Shown: positions 23,346-37,600, counted from the stretch's first letter. The stretch: DNA of 64,000 nt from Eutrigla gurnardus (GCA_963514095.1 OY741268.1:12112208-12176207); one strand, 5' to 3'. Notes: a model not told the origin generated them from the letters alone. A program made the numbers and translations.

Positions 23346-26300
23346 CTACCATGTAACTTTCAAAAGCTACATCAACATACCCGTGCAGAAATCCGTAACA
23401 ACATTTTTTCCAGGCAAATACTGGAAGTGCAAAGGAATAAAAGAAAGTACCATATAATAATATTCCATATTTAATTTATTTTTGCCCCTTGCATGCATTT
23501 CTCTGCGTACCTTCGCATGAAAGCCTTTCACTCTCCATCTCAACACTCGCTGGATTCAGTTGCCTCTTGTTGAACCACAAAAGCCCCGCGACTCCGCCGA
23601 CGAGCCAGCACATATCTGCTTGCAAACTATTTGCAACATTTTTTAATCAGGTGTCTGCAGTGACAGCACCACCAGTCTCTGCTGGCAAGTCGGCTTCAAC
23701 GCGTGTCAGGGAGCAAGCACGAGCATGTGTGAAGGCACCTGATCAGCGTACCAGTCCACTGATGTGTCAGCTGTGGGGATAGAAAACAATTTGAAAGAAC
23801 ACAAACGCGGTGTCAACTTGCCACGTCGGAGCAAGGTTACACGTTGGACAAGATGATTGACTGGAACATGGCATATGCATTTGACTATGACAACTCGTTT
23901 GGACATTTGTATTGTTCGTCTCCGAGACCATTTGTGCTGTCAAAAAAAGCAATGCGGGAACGGCAAACTTGCTGAGAGTTGTTTGCCAGGATACGTTTGG
24001 TAGCGGCCAGGTATGTTTCACCGAGGAGAAGTGCTTACAAAAACACAGTGAGTAACAGAAGTGTTCAGGGCCTCTGACATAAACTATAAATACTTTTAAT
24101 CCATTGTAAGTGCCATGAAATAGCTCTGAGATCATAATTCTTAACCGTAGTTGTGTTTCTGCATGAAATCCTGGCGGCAGATTGGGGTGTGACTTGACTT
24201 TTGCAGAGACTTTGGATGGTCTGTTTTAAAATGGATATGTTGACTATAAGCCAACGATGATGTCCATCAAAGTAGTTCAGGGTGTTTTATCGCCCAGGAT
24301 TATGTTTTAGCCTTTAGCCCTGACAAACGAACAGGTCGGACCCCTATTGATGCTCCAAATCAGCAAGTGACTTCAGCAATAGTTGTATCAGTGTTCTAGA
24401 GTGGAGAATGGAGGGAAAGTTGACGGTTAACTGTGCGTATCAACAATGAGCCTTTGAGTTAATCATGCAGTCCACAATCCAGTTCAACCAACTGGGGGGG
24501 GAGGTCCAAATCTGTGTCTGCCTTTTATAATGCTCTATAGATAATGTCTGTGTGGACGGCTCCTCCAGCATGTTTTGTCATTCAGGTACAGTTCAGGAAT
24601 GGGCTGCATTAGCCGTCTCTACACGCTAACGCAAACTTTGGACATCAAAGAGGACGTTAGATTCAAACAACACGGAGAGTTTCTATTTTCCTCTGATGAG
24701 CGTGGCAGCCGCCGCAAGATCACAAGAGAAATATGTTAATATTTTCTTTAGCAAAGGTCAAATATTGAATCTACCCCCACCCATTTTTTGATACGACAGT
24801 TGAGCTATGGTGTCAAGTTTACACAGTAAAGATAAATGAAAGCATGCTGTGTTTGACAGGCGTTTTACATTGTCGGGTCAAATTCTGCCAGAGGACAGTC
24901 TTGATACAATGACGCTGTGAGAGAGGAACAATGAGGCAGTAATGAGAAGGACAAAATATTTTGAGTGTCAAAACTGTTTTATCAGTGCTTGATGGTGAGT
25001 TGCTGCAATGAATGATTCTGAATTATGAGTTAGAGATGAAGTCATTTTGTTGTGGTGAAGAAGAAGAGGCACCAGCTGAAGACGGGGGGGTTGAAGAGTA
25101 GAAGGAGAAGAACAAGGAGGTGGACAGTTACCAGGGTGAGACTTCAATGCTGTTGATGCCCCATTCAACCAGTCCCTTCTACACTGACAAGGTCGTGATC
25201 CCTCACCTGCTTCCCAACAATGCCAACTGTGTTAATTGGAACCATGGATCTATCAAGAAGTGTTCAAATAAGAGCATGTGGTTTTTTAACCCCCTTCTCT
25301 GTCTGACCACAGTTTCATGGCAGTTTGTCAAATAGTCACTAATTCTAATCTACCGGTTTGTGTACAGTTTTTGTTTTTCAGTATGACTTTCAAACTAATG
25401 TACTTCAATTTGCAGTATTATTCGTGTTCACACCACGTTTTTTTTTTTTTTTTTTGGTTTAGTCAACAAAACTACTTAGGTTTAAGAAAAACTTTCAGGG
25501 AAACATCACTCCCGTGTCTGCAAGTCTTCACGCACTCACCCACCATAACTGGTGTTTTTCAAAAACGTCACTAGCTCTGGCATTGTTACACGGTTGGCTT
25601 TCATTTGTGTGTCCACCATGACAAAGGATCCTAATTGCATTCACAATTCATGTCCGTGAACACAAATCACTCAATTTGAATTTCGCCACTATTTCCCAAT
25701 TTGTCGGGAGATTTGGTTTGGCTACTATGACTGCTGGATGAATGATCCTATCAAATAATATAATGATACAGCTCTTCTAGACCAATGGTGGGGCACCCTA
25801 GGGTCCTGCAGCGACCATGAATCACAGTGTTTGATTCTTGCTAGGAACCTTTTGTTCTTTGTTTGGCCATAAAGACGCAGATCTCCTTTAACAAAGTAAC
25901 ATTTCCAACTGCTGTTGTCTTTATTAATGTGTTGTTATTTCAGGTTTGAATAGAGTAAATAAGGAAGTAAAATAAAACCTTACCATTTCTTTGGAGTTGG
26001 ACATTAATTGTCGTCCTCTCATTGGCACGTACAATCCCTGAGTATATAATTGACTTTTTAAAACTGTCAAATAGATATACAACTGAGAAAGTGAGATAAA
26101 TCATAAAATAATCTCAGAAGGTGTTTCTCTTCTCACCCTCCTCCCTTTTGAAACAACAGGTGATACAGCTGCTGATTTAAACCCCCTGACTGTTGCGGCA
26201 CCAATTAGTTTGGTGTACATTTACATGTGTCTGGGGCTCACGGACACTCGTAGATCATACTGACTCAAGTGGGAGCTGTTTGGCCTGGAGCAGCACGGAT

Positions 26301-26580
26301 GAATTATAACAGTTCCCAGCTCTAGCTTGGAGGGCCCCCGTGGTTTGGGGATGAATCAAGGTCCTACATCGCCAAACTGTCCGTCTTAGCAAATCAACTT
26401 GTAGTCATATATTTCTGCAAACAAGACGTGGGAGCGCCGACACTTGCTCATTACTTTGGTTGAGCACAGCAAAAAGCCAGTGATCATCATTATTTTTACT
26501 GATGAATGTCCTGTCTGTGATTTATGTAATAACACTTAAGGAATCACCAAACTCGAAGATCTGCACCAAATGTCTTGGCA
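23346..26580. other. Intergenic DNA, no gene recognised
   Basis: No exon was recognised. A minus-strand open frame at 23,767-24,135 (122 codons) lacks any motif. A T-run lies at 25,439-25,455. Confidence 0.4.
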
Positions 26581-26918
26581 AGCTTTCCAATAGCTGTAAC
26601 TCAAAACCACAAATGTCGACTTCGTGGAGGGAGATCACCGCCTTTGCGATCTATTGAACCCATAATGTGCCAATCCATGCAGTTAAGACTGAGATATTTC
26701 ACTGGATTAGTGAAAAATTGGACGTGCTGGTGGCGCTAAATGTAAAGTGAAGAGATCACCAAAGTCAGACACCAAAGTTGGACATTGATGGTGCCTCTGG
26801 GTGCCACGAATGTCTGTGCAAAATGCAACGGCAATCAAACAAGCAGTTGTTATTTCGGTTTGGTCAAAGCAAGGCACCCTGCCGTTCCCAAAGCCATGCT
26901 GCTAGCCCAGCTAAAAGA
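26581..26918. repeat. Teleost interspersed repeat ('aaaccacaaatgtc' family)
   Basis: Contains in order 'ctcaaaaccacaaatgtcga', 'gtggcgctaaatgtaaagtg', 'gatcaccaaagtcag', 'tgccacgaatgtctgtgcaa', 'caacggcaatcaaac' and 'aaagccatgctgctagcc'. I recognise this as a degenerate copy of a very abundant percomorph repeat. It is non-coding. Confidence 0.65.
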
Positions 26919-29344
26919 GAATAAACACACGATACCGTAGTTGTCCTGTATCTGACCTCCAGGATGCCAGGTGCATACTGTCTTTTAAAACAGTCTGCCT
27001 GTGTGTAATTGTGTTAGTCTTTGTGTGCGAGCGTGTGCGCGCCGTGGTCAGGAGAAATATGAGCCTCCTAATTGGGTGCTTTTGTAGAACGCTTTCAGAG
27101 TTTTAGGAATATGAGTTAACATTTCAACGAGTCTCATTTAGATAGAAAAGAAAGAAAGAAAGAAAAAAGAAAGAGGTGATTTGACTGTTAGAAGTAAAGA
27201 CCCCCAAAAGTAGCTAACAACCCCGATGCACTGCTTTAAAAAGCTTTACTTTCATGTCTGTAAATGGATCCCTAATTGTGGGTGTTCTTTTTAAATGGTA
27301 GAAAACTTTTTTTTTGTCAAAAGCTCAAACTGGCTTCTTGTGAGGGACGAGGCACCATGACCCCCCACTTTCCTGTAAGCACCATCACCGTCAGACTTCC
27401 ATGATGCAGAACCCCAAGACTCACTAATCAGACGGTGATGTAGAGAAGAAGCCTCCAGACATGAAGCGAGATAAAGACATGGGATAGAAAAACACTCTCT
27501 GAACTAAACATCCTGCTCTTTGCAAACCAAGTGGTCTTTGTCTGTCCTTTTTTTCCCTCCCTCCTCCACACTATTTGCTAATGAGGACTTGGGGTCAGTG
27601 TAATTGTTGCAGGAAACACCGTGCTGATCAGAGGTGCAATTTGAGGGAAAATTAGGTTCTGTCGGATGACCTCATCCCTTTGGTCGGGCAGGCCGAGCCC
27701 CGCGGCTTTTCTGATTTGTCTTCTTGGGTCAGCACCACCACATATGGGGTATGTGTGTGTGTGTGTGTGTGTGTTCGCATGTGTGTGTGTGTGTGTGTGT
27801 GTGTCACGGTCTACAGTGAAGTCACCATGGGGGGAGGAAGAAATGCCAGTGAGGATGAGTCCGAGTGAGGAGCTGAGATGATTAGACCACCTACAGATGA
27901 TTCAGCGTCCCATCCTCCGTCTTATCGCAGCTCTGGCAGCAGGAGTGCTGATCGGGGATCTTTGATTAAACAGGAATGTAACATGATTTAGGTTTAGTTC
28001 ATAAAGGATGAGTCAATGTATCATTCTTGTTGTCTGTAAAGAATAGTAATTTAGACCACGACCAACTCCTATACCCCAAGCTAGGAATCAGAGATAAACG
28101 ACGCTTAATCACAAGGCATGAAACCAGTGAACTATGACTTATACCTGTGATGTCATCAAAATGTAACGGAGGAAACTCTCTCTAAAAAACAAGTTCATTG
28201 AAGTGGGATAACAAGGTGCCCTGCTCATATCCTGAGGAGCAGAACCAGGTCTTATGGGGGATGTGTCAGTATTCTCCTATAATAAAAAAATAAACGTGTA
28301 CACTGTATGGCAGAACAGGAGTCTAATTTCTCCTGTTTGGAGATTTTTGATTTGCACAACACAGCTGACAGTACAGGAAGCAAAGAGTCATTATTAAAAT
28401 GCCATTATCTTAGTTAATGGTGGCTTGAATGCAGAGTGAATTAAAGATTCTGCACTCAGAGGTCCATACAAAGGTTTGACATATATTTTTATCTCTATTA
28501 ACAACCGAAGACAATTGAGTTTGTATAAGAGTAGAAATAATTAATCCAAATTAATGATTAAATCCATTAAGAAAGCTCCTTTTGTTTTAATGTCACTTAT
28601 TTCAATATGTCCCATTCCTCAAAGAGGGTGAGCACATAAAACAGAACAAGTAATGGAGCAGCGTGCTTTAGTTCTCCTTTAATCATATCATATCTTTGAT
28701 CCACCCACCTATCAGAAAATTAAAGGCTCTCACCCACAAATTCTCCATTAGCTGGGAAATGTGTGCAGTGGACTGTCCTCGCCAAACCTCCACCGTTACC
28801 AGACGTGGCCAAGCCTCATAGCGGAGGAACACGACCAGACAGTAGGTACACTCAGTCTGACTCCAGGTCAGACGCTCTGTTCAAATGTGGCATCTTTTGA
28901 TCTCTGGATCTAAAATACTTTATGTCCAATAAAATAAATTGTTTATTTGAGCAATTAAAGACACACAGATGATATGCAACAAGGATCAGAGGTGAGATCT
29001 GAACAAAGGATGTTGCCATTAAATGGTTGTATTTAAACCAATGTGTCTTTGTTAAGATCATTGTCATGGGATGTTTGCTCAGGGTTAGGGTTAGTTGAAT
29101 CACCAAGTTACGTTGCCACACGATGCATTCTAAATATCAGTCACACATGTGAGAAGAGTTGGATATTTTAGTGTTGCAAAAATTAAATTATTTTCATATC
29201 CTGTTAAAGTTTGTTTAACCTGCGTTTCTAAAAAGTCAAGCCAACGTGGAAGTGCCTTAAACATGCATTCCCTCTAATGGCCATCAGGGGGCGACTCCTC
29301 TGGTTGAAAAAATAAATTTGATGGTATAGTAATCAGAAAATGAT
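26919..29344. other. Intergenic DNA, no gene recognised
   Basis: No gene supported. It includes a short GAAA-rich tract at 27,148-27,173 and the TG microsatellite listed separately. Confidence 0.4.
27752..27804. repeat. (TG)n microsatellite with interruption
   Basis: Two TG runs separated by 'ttcgca' at about 27,774-27,779, directly visible. Confidence 0.9.
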
Positions 29345-29625
29345 CCTATTTCTCACTTGACCTATTACCTCAGTAACATTATAAACGTGATGTTATGGTC
29401 TAAATCTCTAGTTTCAAGTCTTCAATACCGCAGGATGTCCATTTCATAAATGATGGTCCACAAATAGATCATAAAGCAGGGTATGCTTTAGGGCGGGGCT
29501 ACCATGTGATTGACAGGTGACTACTATGCCGTTGTCCAGTCTGGGAGTTGTCCTTGTTTTTCATCTTACAACTTCAACTCTTTCACAGCGTCTTTTCAGT
29601 ACATGAAAGTTAATTGTAACCTTTG
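29345..29625 (-). repeat. Dispersed repeat family D, inverted copy
   Basis: Its reverse complement matches the copy at 33,690-34,040. Examples are 'tcataaagcagggtatgct' near 29,470 against 'agcataccctgctttatga' at 33,942, and the block around 'tttcagtacatgaaag' against 'tttcatgaactgaaaa'. Confidence 0.6.
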
Positions 29626-31248
29626 TGGTCGCCTGAAAATATCTTACAATATACTGGTATACTGGTATTCCATGCATCCCAAACCATCACAAGAGAAAAC
29701 AGATGATGTTATATATATAAATCAAATTTGAGTGAAGTGTGCTAAATTCCCAATTTCTTCTAAAGTTGCAGGTGATACGTCCCAATCATTCACTTCTCCT
29801 TTGTCACAAGCACTCCACCAAAATCATGCAGCCAGTCGTGCAGCCACTGCAGCCAGTCGTGCATTGATAGACAGGAACATGTCAGTTTCCACATCTCAAC
29901 ACTGAACAAACATGCAAAACCTGAGAGCCGCCAAAACTCGATCCCCCTTAATCTCTCAGCCTACATCACAGACCAGGAAGCAGCCAGACAACCCCCTACT
30001 CAAAGCCAAGGGCAAGCAAAGGAGCACACCTTCGACTGTGGAGAGCAAACAGGGGAGAGGGGAGATCTATATTTCACAAAGCGGGCCCCGGCACTCAGGG
30101 CTTGGCAAAAGTAAACAACAGCACTAGCAGGCCCATAATTGATGGCACCGTTCCTTTTTATACAGTAAATAGATGTCAAACAGTGGTGGAACGCAGCAAC
30201 CAGATTACAAAAGATTTGCAACACCCCAGGATTACAGAAGAATGCCTGCCTTTGATCTTACACCACTTAGACTTTGATTCCCTGTAATTACTCGAAGCAG
30301 CCGCTTTCTTAAGCAGAGTTTGAAAAATGATGTATGGCCTTAAACAATTTCTTAATTTTGAGAGAGGAATTAGTGACTAAGCCCTGGTTTGTGCACATAA
30401 CGGTGTAGGAACGAAGGTAGAATATAAGTCCACTTGGTTGGTTTTAAATGTTAATAATTACATTTAAATCCATGCAATTATTGGAAAAATGCACATGTTG
30501 TATTTGTGGAAATTCAGCTGGTTGATCTTATTTTATTATTTGTCTACTTTTTGAAGGAAAATCTGATATAAATCTCATATAGCCGTGCTAGCAGCATGCT
30601 AAATCCCTATAAATACTGAGCATAGTCACTGTTCATAGTGCTCTAGCATTTTCATAAACCCCTTATATATAATCCCACTATAAATATGACCATCACTCTG
30701 CACATTTCCACTTCTCCTTAAATTCTAAAACTGCATTTTGTTGTCTCAGTACTCTGTGCAGAAAGAATAGAGTTGAATCTAATATGGTTGAAAATTGCCG
30801 TAGTGGCTTTAAATTGATTATATCTGCAAGGTTTTCAGTCTGTACCATGTTGCATCATCTAACTGCTCATCTAAGTACCCATGAATCATGTACTCATCAG
30901 CTTCCTGTGTGTTTCAGTGAGAGTGAGCGCTAAGCGCCATCGAGGCGACCCGTGCAGATAGCTCCGCTTCCTCCAAGAGGTGGTGGCGCGGGTTCGCCGG
31001 TCTCAGAAGTTGCATGCTACAAAAGAAGATAGCAGAGATAGATGAAAGACTGCCTGCATGTGAGCCTGGAAGAGAAGAAGATGAGAGGTTGAAGTCTCCA
31101 AAACAATTCTGTTACTGACTATAGTGCAGGCCATAAGGGTCTTCTCTTCTGGGTCCTCATCAAAGTTCTATGCAGGAGGCCAAAAGGAAAATAATGCGCC
31201 AGAAAGCTTGAACCAAATCACTCTTGGGCATCAAAGGATTGCCATTAT

Positions 31249-31250
<2 letters not shown>

Positions 31251-31304
<54 letters not shown>
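31251..31304. repeat. (CA)n microsatellite
   Basis: About 27 uninterrupted CA units, directly visible. Confidence 0.95.
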
Positions 31305-31306
<2 letters not shown>

Positions 31307-32610
31307 AGCCCATGATTTTCTCAGAGGCATCTTAGAGCACCATAATGCTTTGATGTGCATTTATCTGAATGTTGCAAACTGGTGTTGCAAGGCCTCTGTG
31401 TTTTAAGCAGCCGACCGAGTTACAGTTGGTTAAAGGCCGATACCGATATTTGTGCAGCACAGAAAGGACAACAATCTGCAGAGAATGTGAACAGTGAGGT
31501 CCTCATCAAAAACAAATACTCAACTATACGTAGTATCTAATTGTGTCTTAGGGGATAAACAAATATTTTACAGACTGCCCTGAGTTTTGAGCATGTGGGT
31601 GCTGCTACGGCATTGCTTTGCCCTATTCATATTGCAACTTGGGGACGTTCTGCTGGCATTGTTGCAACTGCAACATCCTCGGTTTGAGTCCAGCTGGGGA
31701 CCTTTGATGCCTGTCAGCCAACATTTCCCTTCCCTCATCTCCTTTTCACCCTGTCTTTTAGTCAACAATATCCAATGAAATACTATTGATTACAGGTTTT
31801 TGATTTTTACCACTCGATCCAATGTAATACTCTTATACTCAACTGATGAAACTGGAGTTGAACATGTAGGACCTGGCTGCATACGTTTGCTTGTACAGGA
31901 TGACCAAACATGCTCCACCTCTGGTGGTCGAAAACACAACAGGGTTCCTTTAAAATATATTTTCAACTTTGGTATACAGTAGTCACAAACATTATAAAAC
32001 AGTGAATAAAATCGAGACAATTAGAGATGTGTTTATCTTGTTGGCAAATAATACATATAATATGACTTATAATAAGTCCAATATTGACAAAAACCAACGT
32101 ATCGGTCTCACCCTGGCCGAGGCGGACTGTAACGCTGGAACTGGCTTAGCCTGCATCTTTCATTTGGATTTCGGCGACGCTTCCTCTCTGCCGAGTTTGT
32201 TATCCCTTTACCCTTATTCTCTTAAATGGCCATGAAGATAAGATGGCTGTGTGATAAGTGAGCGTGCACCTCCCTGCACAGGGCAGATACGACCAGCAAG
32301 TGTGTCCGTCCTCTTTGTGGGTCTTGCATTTCAAAGAGAGATCAGTGTGGGCAGGTTGAGCTGGCGAGACTTGCATGAATGGGACTCAGAAAACCCTGTA
32401 ATGTTTCGGTCACATCACGTGAGAGATGAGCAATCGCGGAAATCTGAATTAGACGGTTTATCTTAATTTATATCCTCACGACAGCTACTGAAAGTCTCTG
32501 TTATGCAACATACCCTGATCCATAAATTACATGATTTGCTTCTTGTTATGATTGGGTGGATTATGAGCACATGCAACAAATCACCTTATCTTAGTATGAC
32601 GTGTGTGCTT

Positions 32611-32616
32611 GTGTGC

Positions 32617-32673
<57 letters not shown>
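32611..32673. repeat. Compound (TG)n(AG)n microsatellite
   Basis: A TG/CG run passes directly into about 17 GA units, a typical compound vertebrate microsatellite. Confidence 0.95.
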
Positions 32674-32676
<3 letters not shown>

Positions 32677-33689
32677 CTACTACCATTTTTAAAGAGGTTG
32701 ATATATTTACTTAATTCATGGATATAGTAGTGAAACAGTGGGTTCTGTGCCTTGCTCAAGGCCACGTAGGAGCCCACATACCCTTTTGGGGACCGTACTT
32801 TAAACTACTGAAATCCTATTTTTTTTATTTCGCAATTAAATGGCTCATGTTTCATGCCCCTTGTGGAGAAAAGTCAAAGTCCTTTGATATTCCTGAGATT
32901 TCCAAGAAGCTTGAAAGTTATCACGGCTCACTGCATCCTGTGTGTGCATTTGTGTGCACTCGACACACACACACATGCCGCACAGGCCTGAGCGCACAGA
33001 TACACCCTCCACAAAGCTGCACACGCGCACGTGATTAATGAAAATTCAATAGATGACAGACAAAGCTCTCTTGTGCTGCATTAATAAGATTTAATACGGA
33101 GCTTTCTTTTGCTCCGACACTGGCAGGCCAACTTGTTCTTGCTGGCAAACTCGTCTTATCTCAGCATCTTCCAATCGTGTCATTCATTATTTGGCCTCTA
33201 GCTTATCTGAACTGAGGACTACATTTTTCAAGGCATACAGACTCCCACAGGAGGGGAAATGTGACATTTACAGTAATGTTTTTATTAAAACAACAACAAC
33301 ACAAAAAAGAGCGATCGTCAAAGTGCCAGATTTCTGCATGACCTGTTTTCATTATTTGCTTGTTTACTCCGGTGCAAAAGAGGCATGCAACTGCTGATGT
33401 AAAGGTGTGATAATGATCAAATATATCTCTGAAGTTTCATCAACTCGAACAAGCAGGCCCGCTACATACGAGACACACACACGCACACACACACATTCAC
33501 ACCAACTAAAAAGCCCTATAAGACCAACTTAATGAAATAGGCTTCAATAAAACCAGGCGTTTTTGCCCTGATGATGATGAACCTTTGCGGGATGCCTCAT
33601 GTTGATTTGTGAGCTTTATATCCAATTCAAATAAACTGATAAATGGGGGGGAAAGGAGTTTCTGTTGTGCTTTGAGCTAATGTGATGAT

Positions 33690-34040
33690 CAAATCGTAGA
33701 CTGTATAAGTGGTAGTAGGTAGTCACTGTGACGTCAGTTTTGAAGCATACAGTTTGTCATTTTTGGTGGTCGCCATCTTGGTTTTTGCAACCAGACGTCA
33801 CACAAGAGGGTGGAGCTAATTACAGCCGCACGCTGAACAACATATTTTTAGGCAACCAAACGTGATGATTCAATTTCATGAACTGAAAACACAGTGTGAA
33901 AGGGTTAACGGTGAAAATCACAAGGTAGCCACACACTGAAGCATACCCTGCTTTATGACTCTAAATGAACGAACTAGCGACTGAGACCATTAACTCATGA
34001 TGACAATGGTTACTGAGATAATTAATCAAGTCAGAAGTAG
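33690..34040 (+). repeat. Dispersed repeat family D ('CGCCATCTTGG' repeat)
   Basis: Contains 'gtcactgtgacgtcagttttgaag', read in parts, followed by 'ggtcgccatcttggttttt' and 'agagggtggagctaatta', which I recognise as a common teleost repeat. It extends into the segment shared in inverted orientation with 29,345-29,625. Confidence 0.65.
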
Positions 34041-34625
34041 TTCATATTCTCATATACTCCTACACAATCTGATTTTTTGGGGCAACCATAGGAATTGTCC
34101 CTTCTGGAAAGGAATGGGAAAGAAGACTAAGGTGTTTCCTCATAGACTTTACTTGACAGAACCACCTGGACAAAATGCAAAAACCTTGCACAGACATATT
34201 AGAAACCTCCAATCACAACCACAAATCATTACGCAACATAACTGTCTCTCTTGTTTACTTTAGTTGTATACTCTCTTTGAGTCATTTATTCATTGTTCTT
34301 TGTATGCCAGTTCATACTATGCAATTTTGTGACGCATCTGCAAATCCTGGCATCATTTTCTCACTGAGACAAATTCCTGCGCACGTATTTTTCCAGCATT
34401 TGATGTGATTCACATTGTGATATTGGGAGTTTGGGTTTTGTGCCAGGGGGAGGCCTAAGGGCTTGCCCTACATCATTCATTATGCCCTTGCCCATCAAGC
34501 AGCGCTAGCTGTACTGCTCTGGAGTCATTCCAAGAGGGCTCTCATCATTAGCTTGCCACTTGGCGGCCAATTGTTGGAGCAAAAGAGACAAAAGCTGCAG
34601 TCCACCCCTGCATGCTCTGATTGCT

Positions 34626-34627
<2 letters not shown>

Positions 34628-34678
<51 letters not shown>
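34628..34678. repeat. (AG)n microsatellite
   Basis: About 25 uninterrupted AG units. Open frames reading RERE or SLSL across it are artefacts. Confidence 0.95.
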
Positions 34679-34681
<3 letters not shown>

Positions 34682-37600
34682 TGGGGGCCTCCTTTTTGGC
34701 ATGGTGGACCGCATGTTCTAGTAGCAGGGTGGTTGTGTGGTTGTTTTGGCACAGGCTGTGCAGGACAGAGGTAAATGGGGTCTCTATCAGCTCAGAGGGT
34801 TTTCAGTTGATTCAGACCCTCTTGGTTTCAAGGAGTTTCCTCATGCATGATTTCATTACACGGAGCAACAGTCAACATCCAACCTAAGGATAGACACAGA
34901 GAAGAAGTTTGTAATACACCCTCGCGTTTTTACGTTTTCAACAAAAAATAATCCTCAAATTCTTCATAATAACAGTGTCTTTGTAGCCCAGGCAGGCGTT
35001 TCATCCTCCAGATAAACTCGTCATTCCCCAATAAAAGCATAGGACGGGAGAAATAATTGGCAGATTTGCAGACACTTCAAGGAAATAGGGGTTCTATTGT
35101 CCACGGTTTTGACATGAAGCAATGACAACAAATGAAAAGCCCGGATTCGTCTCGATCCTCTCCCTCCTCGTCGGCTCTTTTGCCTCTTCACTCACTCTCT
35201 CTTGCTCTCGCTCTCTCCCGACCGCTGGATTTTGCCATGCTGTGATCCTCCTGCGCCTCCAGGCCCTCAGGTTATTTGGATATCGCATGGAGTCAAAGCC
35301 CTGTCAGTCAGATAAGCAGTGACCTCGCAGGCCCAGCAGATAAGACGTTACATGGCAAGAGGAAATGGCAGACAGCAGGGGACACAAGGCCTGACTATGA
35401 AGGCTCGGTGAAGCGAGACTGATCACAGCGGCTCTTCAAACTAAAAAAGGCTGCCAAGAATGAAAATATATTGCTTGTGCCTTTTCTTTTTTTTTTCAAT
35501 TTAGATTGACTGAATGTGATTTGGACTTCATTGGCAAGTGCTTGTCTTTTTCTATCTGAAGGGGAAAAAATCCCAAGGTGTAACAAGTTTTCTCTCGAAA
35601 GGATGAATGGAAAAGGGAAACTTTTCAAGAATGAATGATGCTTTGTTGAATGTTGAACAGTACTGTACTTGTGAAGCCAACATTATTAGGCTTGGGTTAA
35701 AATTCGTAGTCAGGTTGAAGTAATATATATATGTCAGAAATGTCAATTATAATTCTTAATTATCACTGATAGACACCCATGAACAAAGCATTCATGCCAG
35801 ATTTAACAGTCTCAATAAACGGCCTGCACATAGCCATCTTGGCTGCGACGGACTCACCGAGGTGGTTGGAATAAGACAAACTTGCCAGTCATTCTGTTGT
35901 GCTGGGAAATTACAAGAGGATGAATGAAGGGCGAGTCTTTGTTTAGGACGGCAGCTTTTGGGTGGTCCGCAGGTTGGAAGCCCTCTGGGAGGGATCAAGG
36001 AGACCTCCACATATAATACCAATACGAAGACCTGTTGAAACAGGGCGCTAATTCAGACGCAACTCAGCCACAACCAATACATTTTCTCCCCCATTTGAAA
36101 ATTAATTTTTCCACAAAGTTGTACTTTTCATTCTTCCCATGATTAAATAATTGTCAGTAATTGTGGGGGGAAATACACTGGTTCCAGCCCACGTCTGGGT
36201 AAAAACCTCAGATATATTATATGTATAAAAGCATATGACATCTCACCACCACAAAAACCCAAATAAATAGCAACAATACAGCACAACACAATTCAAACTG
36301 TTTATTTAAATAATATTGTCCCAAATGCACAAGCCATGTGACTAGCTTGGGTAATGTTCATGGAGCCCACACACTGTTTTATTTCAACACCCTCCATCAT
36401 ATTCACACATTTAAACGTAGGTCTGGCGACGGAGCCGATGGTTCAGTTCTTTGGTCAAGAGGCCCTCATTCAACCTCCAAACAGTCTGGGAGGGATCCAG
36501 CACGCCAGTCACAAGCTCTCTTCAGAGTGAAAGGGTTTGATACATAGATTAAAAATGTTTATTTGTGAACCACAGTCGAATTCAGCTGATAGAAATTCTT
36601 AATGTGCATTGTGTGAAGCACACTTTTTAAGAAAGTCATATGTGTGTGTGTTTTTTTTTTTTTTTTTGTACATTCTGAAACATCTTGTTATTTAGTTATC
36701 TTTTGATACCACATTGCTGATTAGATATTGATGTGGGCCGCATCAAGGTGTCTGACGCAACTCACCAGACTTAATGGGATTGCGTGCGATGGCGAGAGCG
36801 GCCCACCCTCCATGATGCCTGAGTACTGTAGGTCTCAAGATGTCAGCGGATTCAGGTTACAAGACCCACCATGTTCTGTTTGTTGCCAAGGATTGTGGTT
36901 GAACACTGAACATCTTCAGGTATGGTACCATTAGCACTCTTCCCCCCCGTGTTTTGCTGTTTGAATACCAGCAGTACAACCTCATAACATCATTTTAATC
37001 TGGGCTTGTGCCAAATGTGCATCTTATCAGCAGGCTTCTAACATACCAATACAGTACTAGACAGCCTGCGTGATCCGATAATACGTTTCTTTGCATGGCT
37101 AATAAAAAAATTCAATGATTTAAGAATAAAGCACCTGGTTTAAGGCTTTGTGTGCACAACAGCTTGCTAGTTAATTGGGAAATTTTAATAACATCTTTAT
37201 TTTAACTGCATTAAACCCCCGAGTACATGAATGACTGTATGACATTGCTTTACTTGATGCTACATTAATGTCAGCAGTAGCCAAACACTGCAACCAATTG
37301 GCTGAAGTGTGTACCTGCAGTGCCCTCTATTGCCAAGAGAAGAGACTAACAAGTGGGCTAACATTAATCTAGTTTATCCTCAAACTGCTTTGCCTCTCTC
37401 TGGAAAGTGAATTGTACGTAGTTGAACCAAATAAAGACATAAACAGTGTCTAGATGAATGAAACAACATTTTAAGAATGTTTAACCTCTTTAAAGTGGAG
37501 TCAGTGAAAGGTGAAAGTTTTGAGGTGGCTTTAATACTGTTTGTTACATTTCATTGGATTTTTCTCTCTAACAAAGAATATTGAGGTAATTCATACATAA

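Larger units (their letters stand above)
29626..33689. other. Intergenic DNA with microsatellites and one open GC-rich patch
   Basis: No gene could be confirmed. The patch 30,918-31,118 follows an acceptor-like 'gtgtgtttcag' and stays open for 63 codons. It is discussed as a finding rather than called a gene. Confidence 0.4.

Noticed and set aside
23767..24135. 122-codon open frame on the minus strand with Cys and hydrophobic residues
   Set aside because: No motif or homologue recognised, no supporting splice sites. Possibly an old mobile-element fragment but not supportable.
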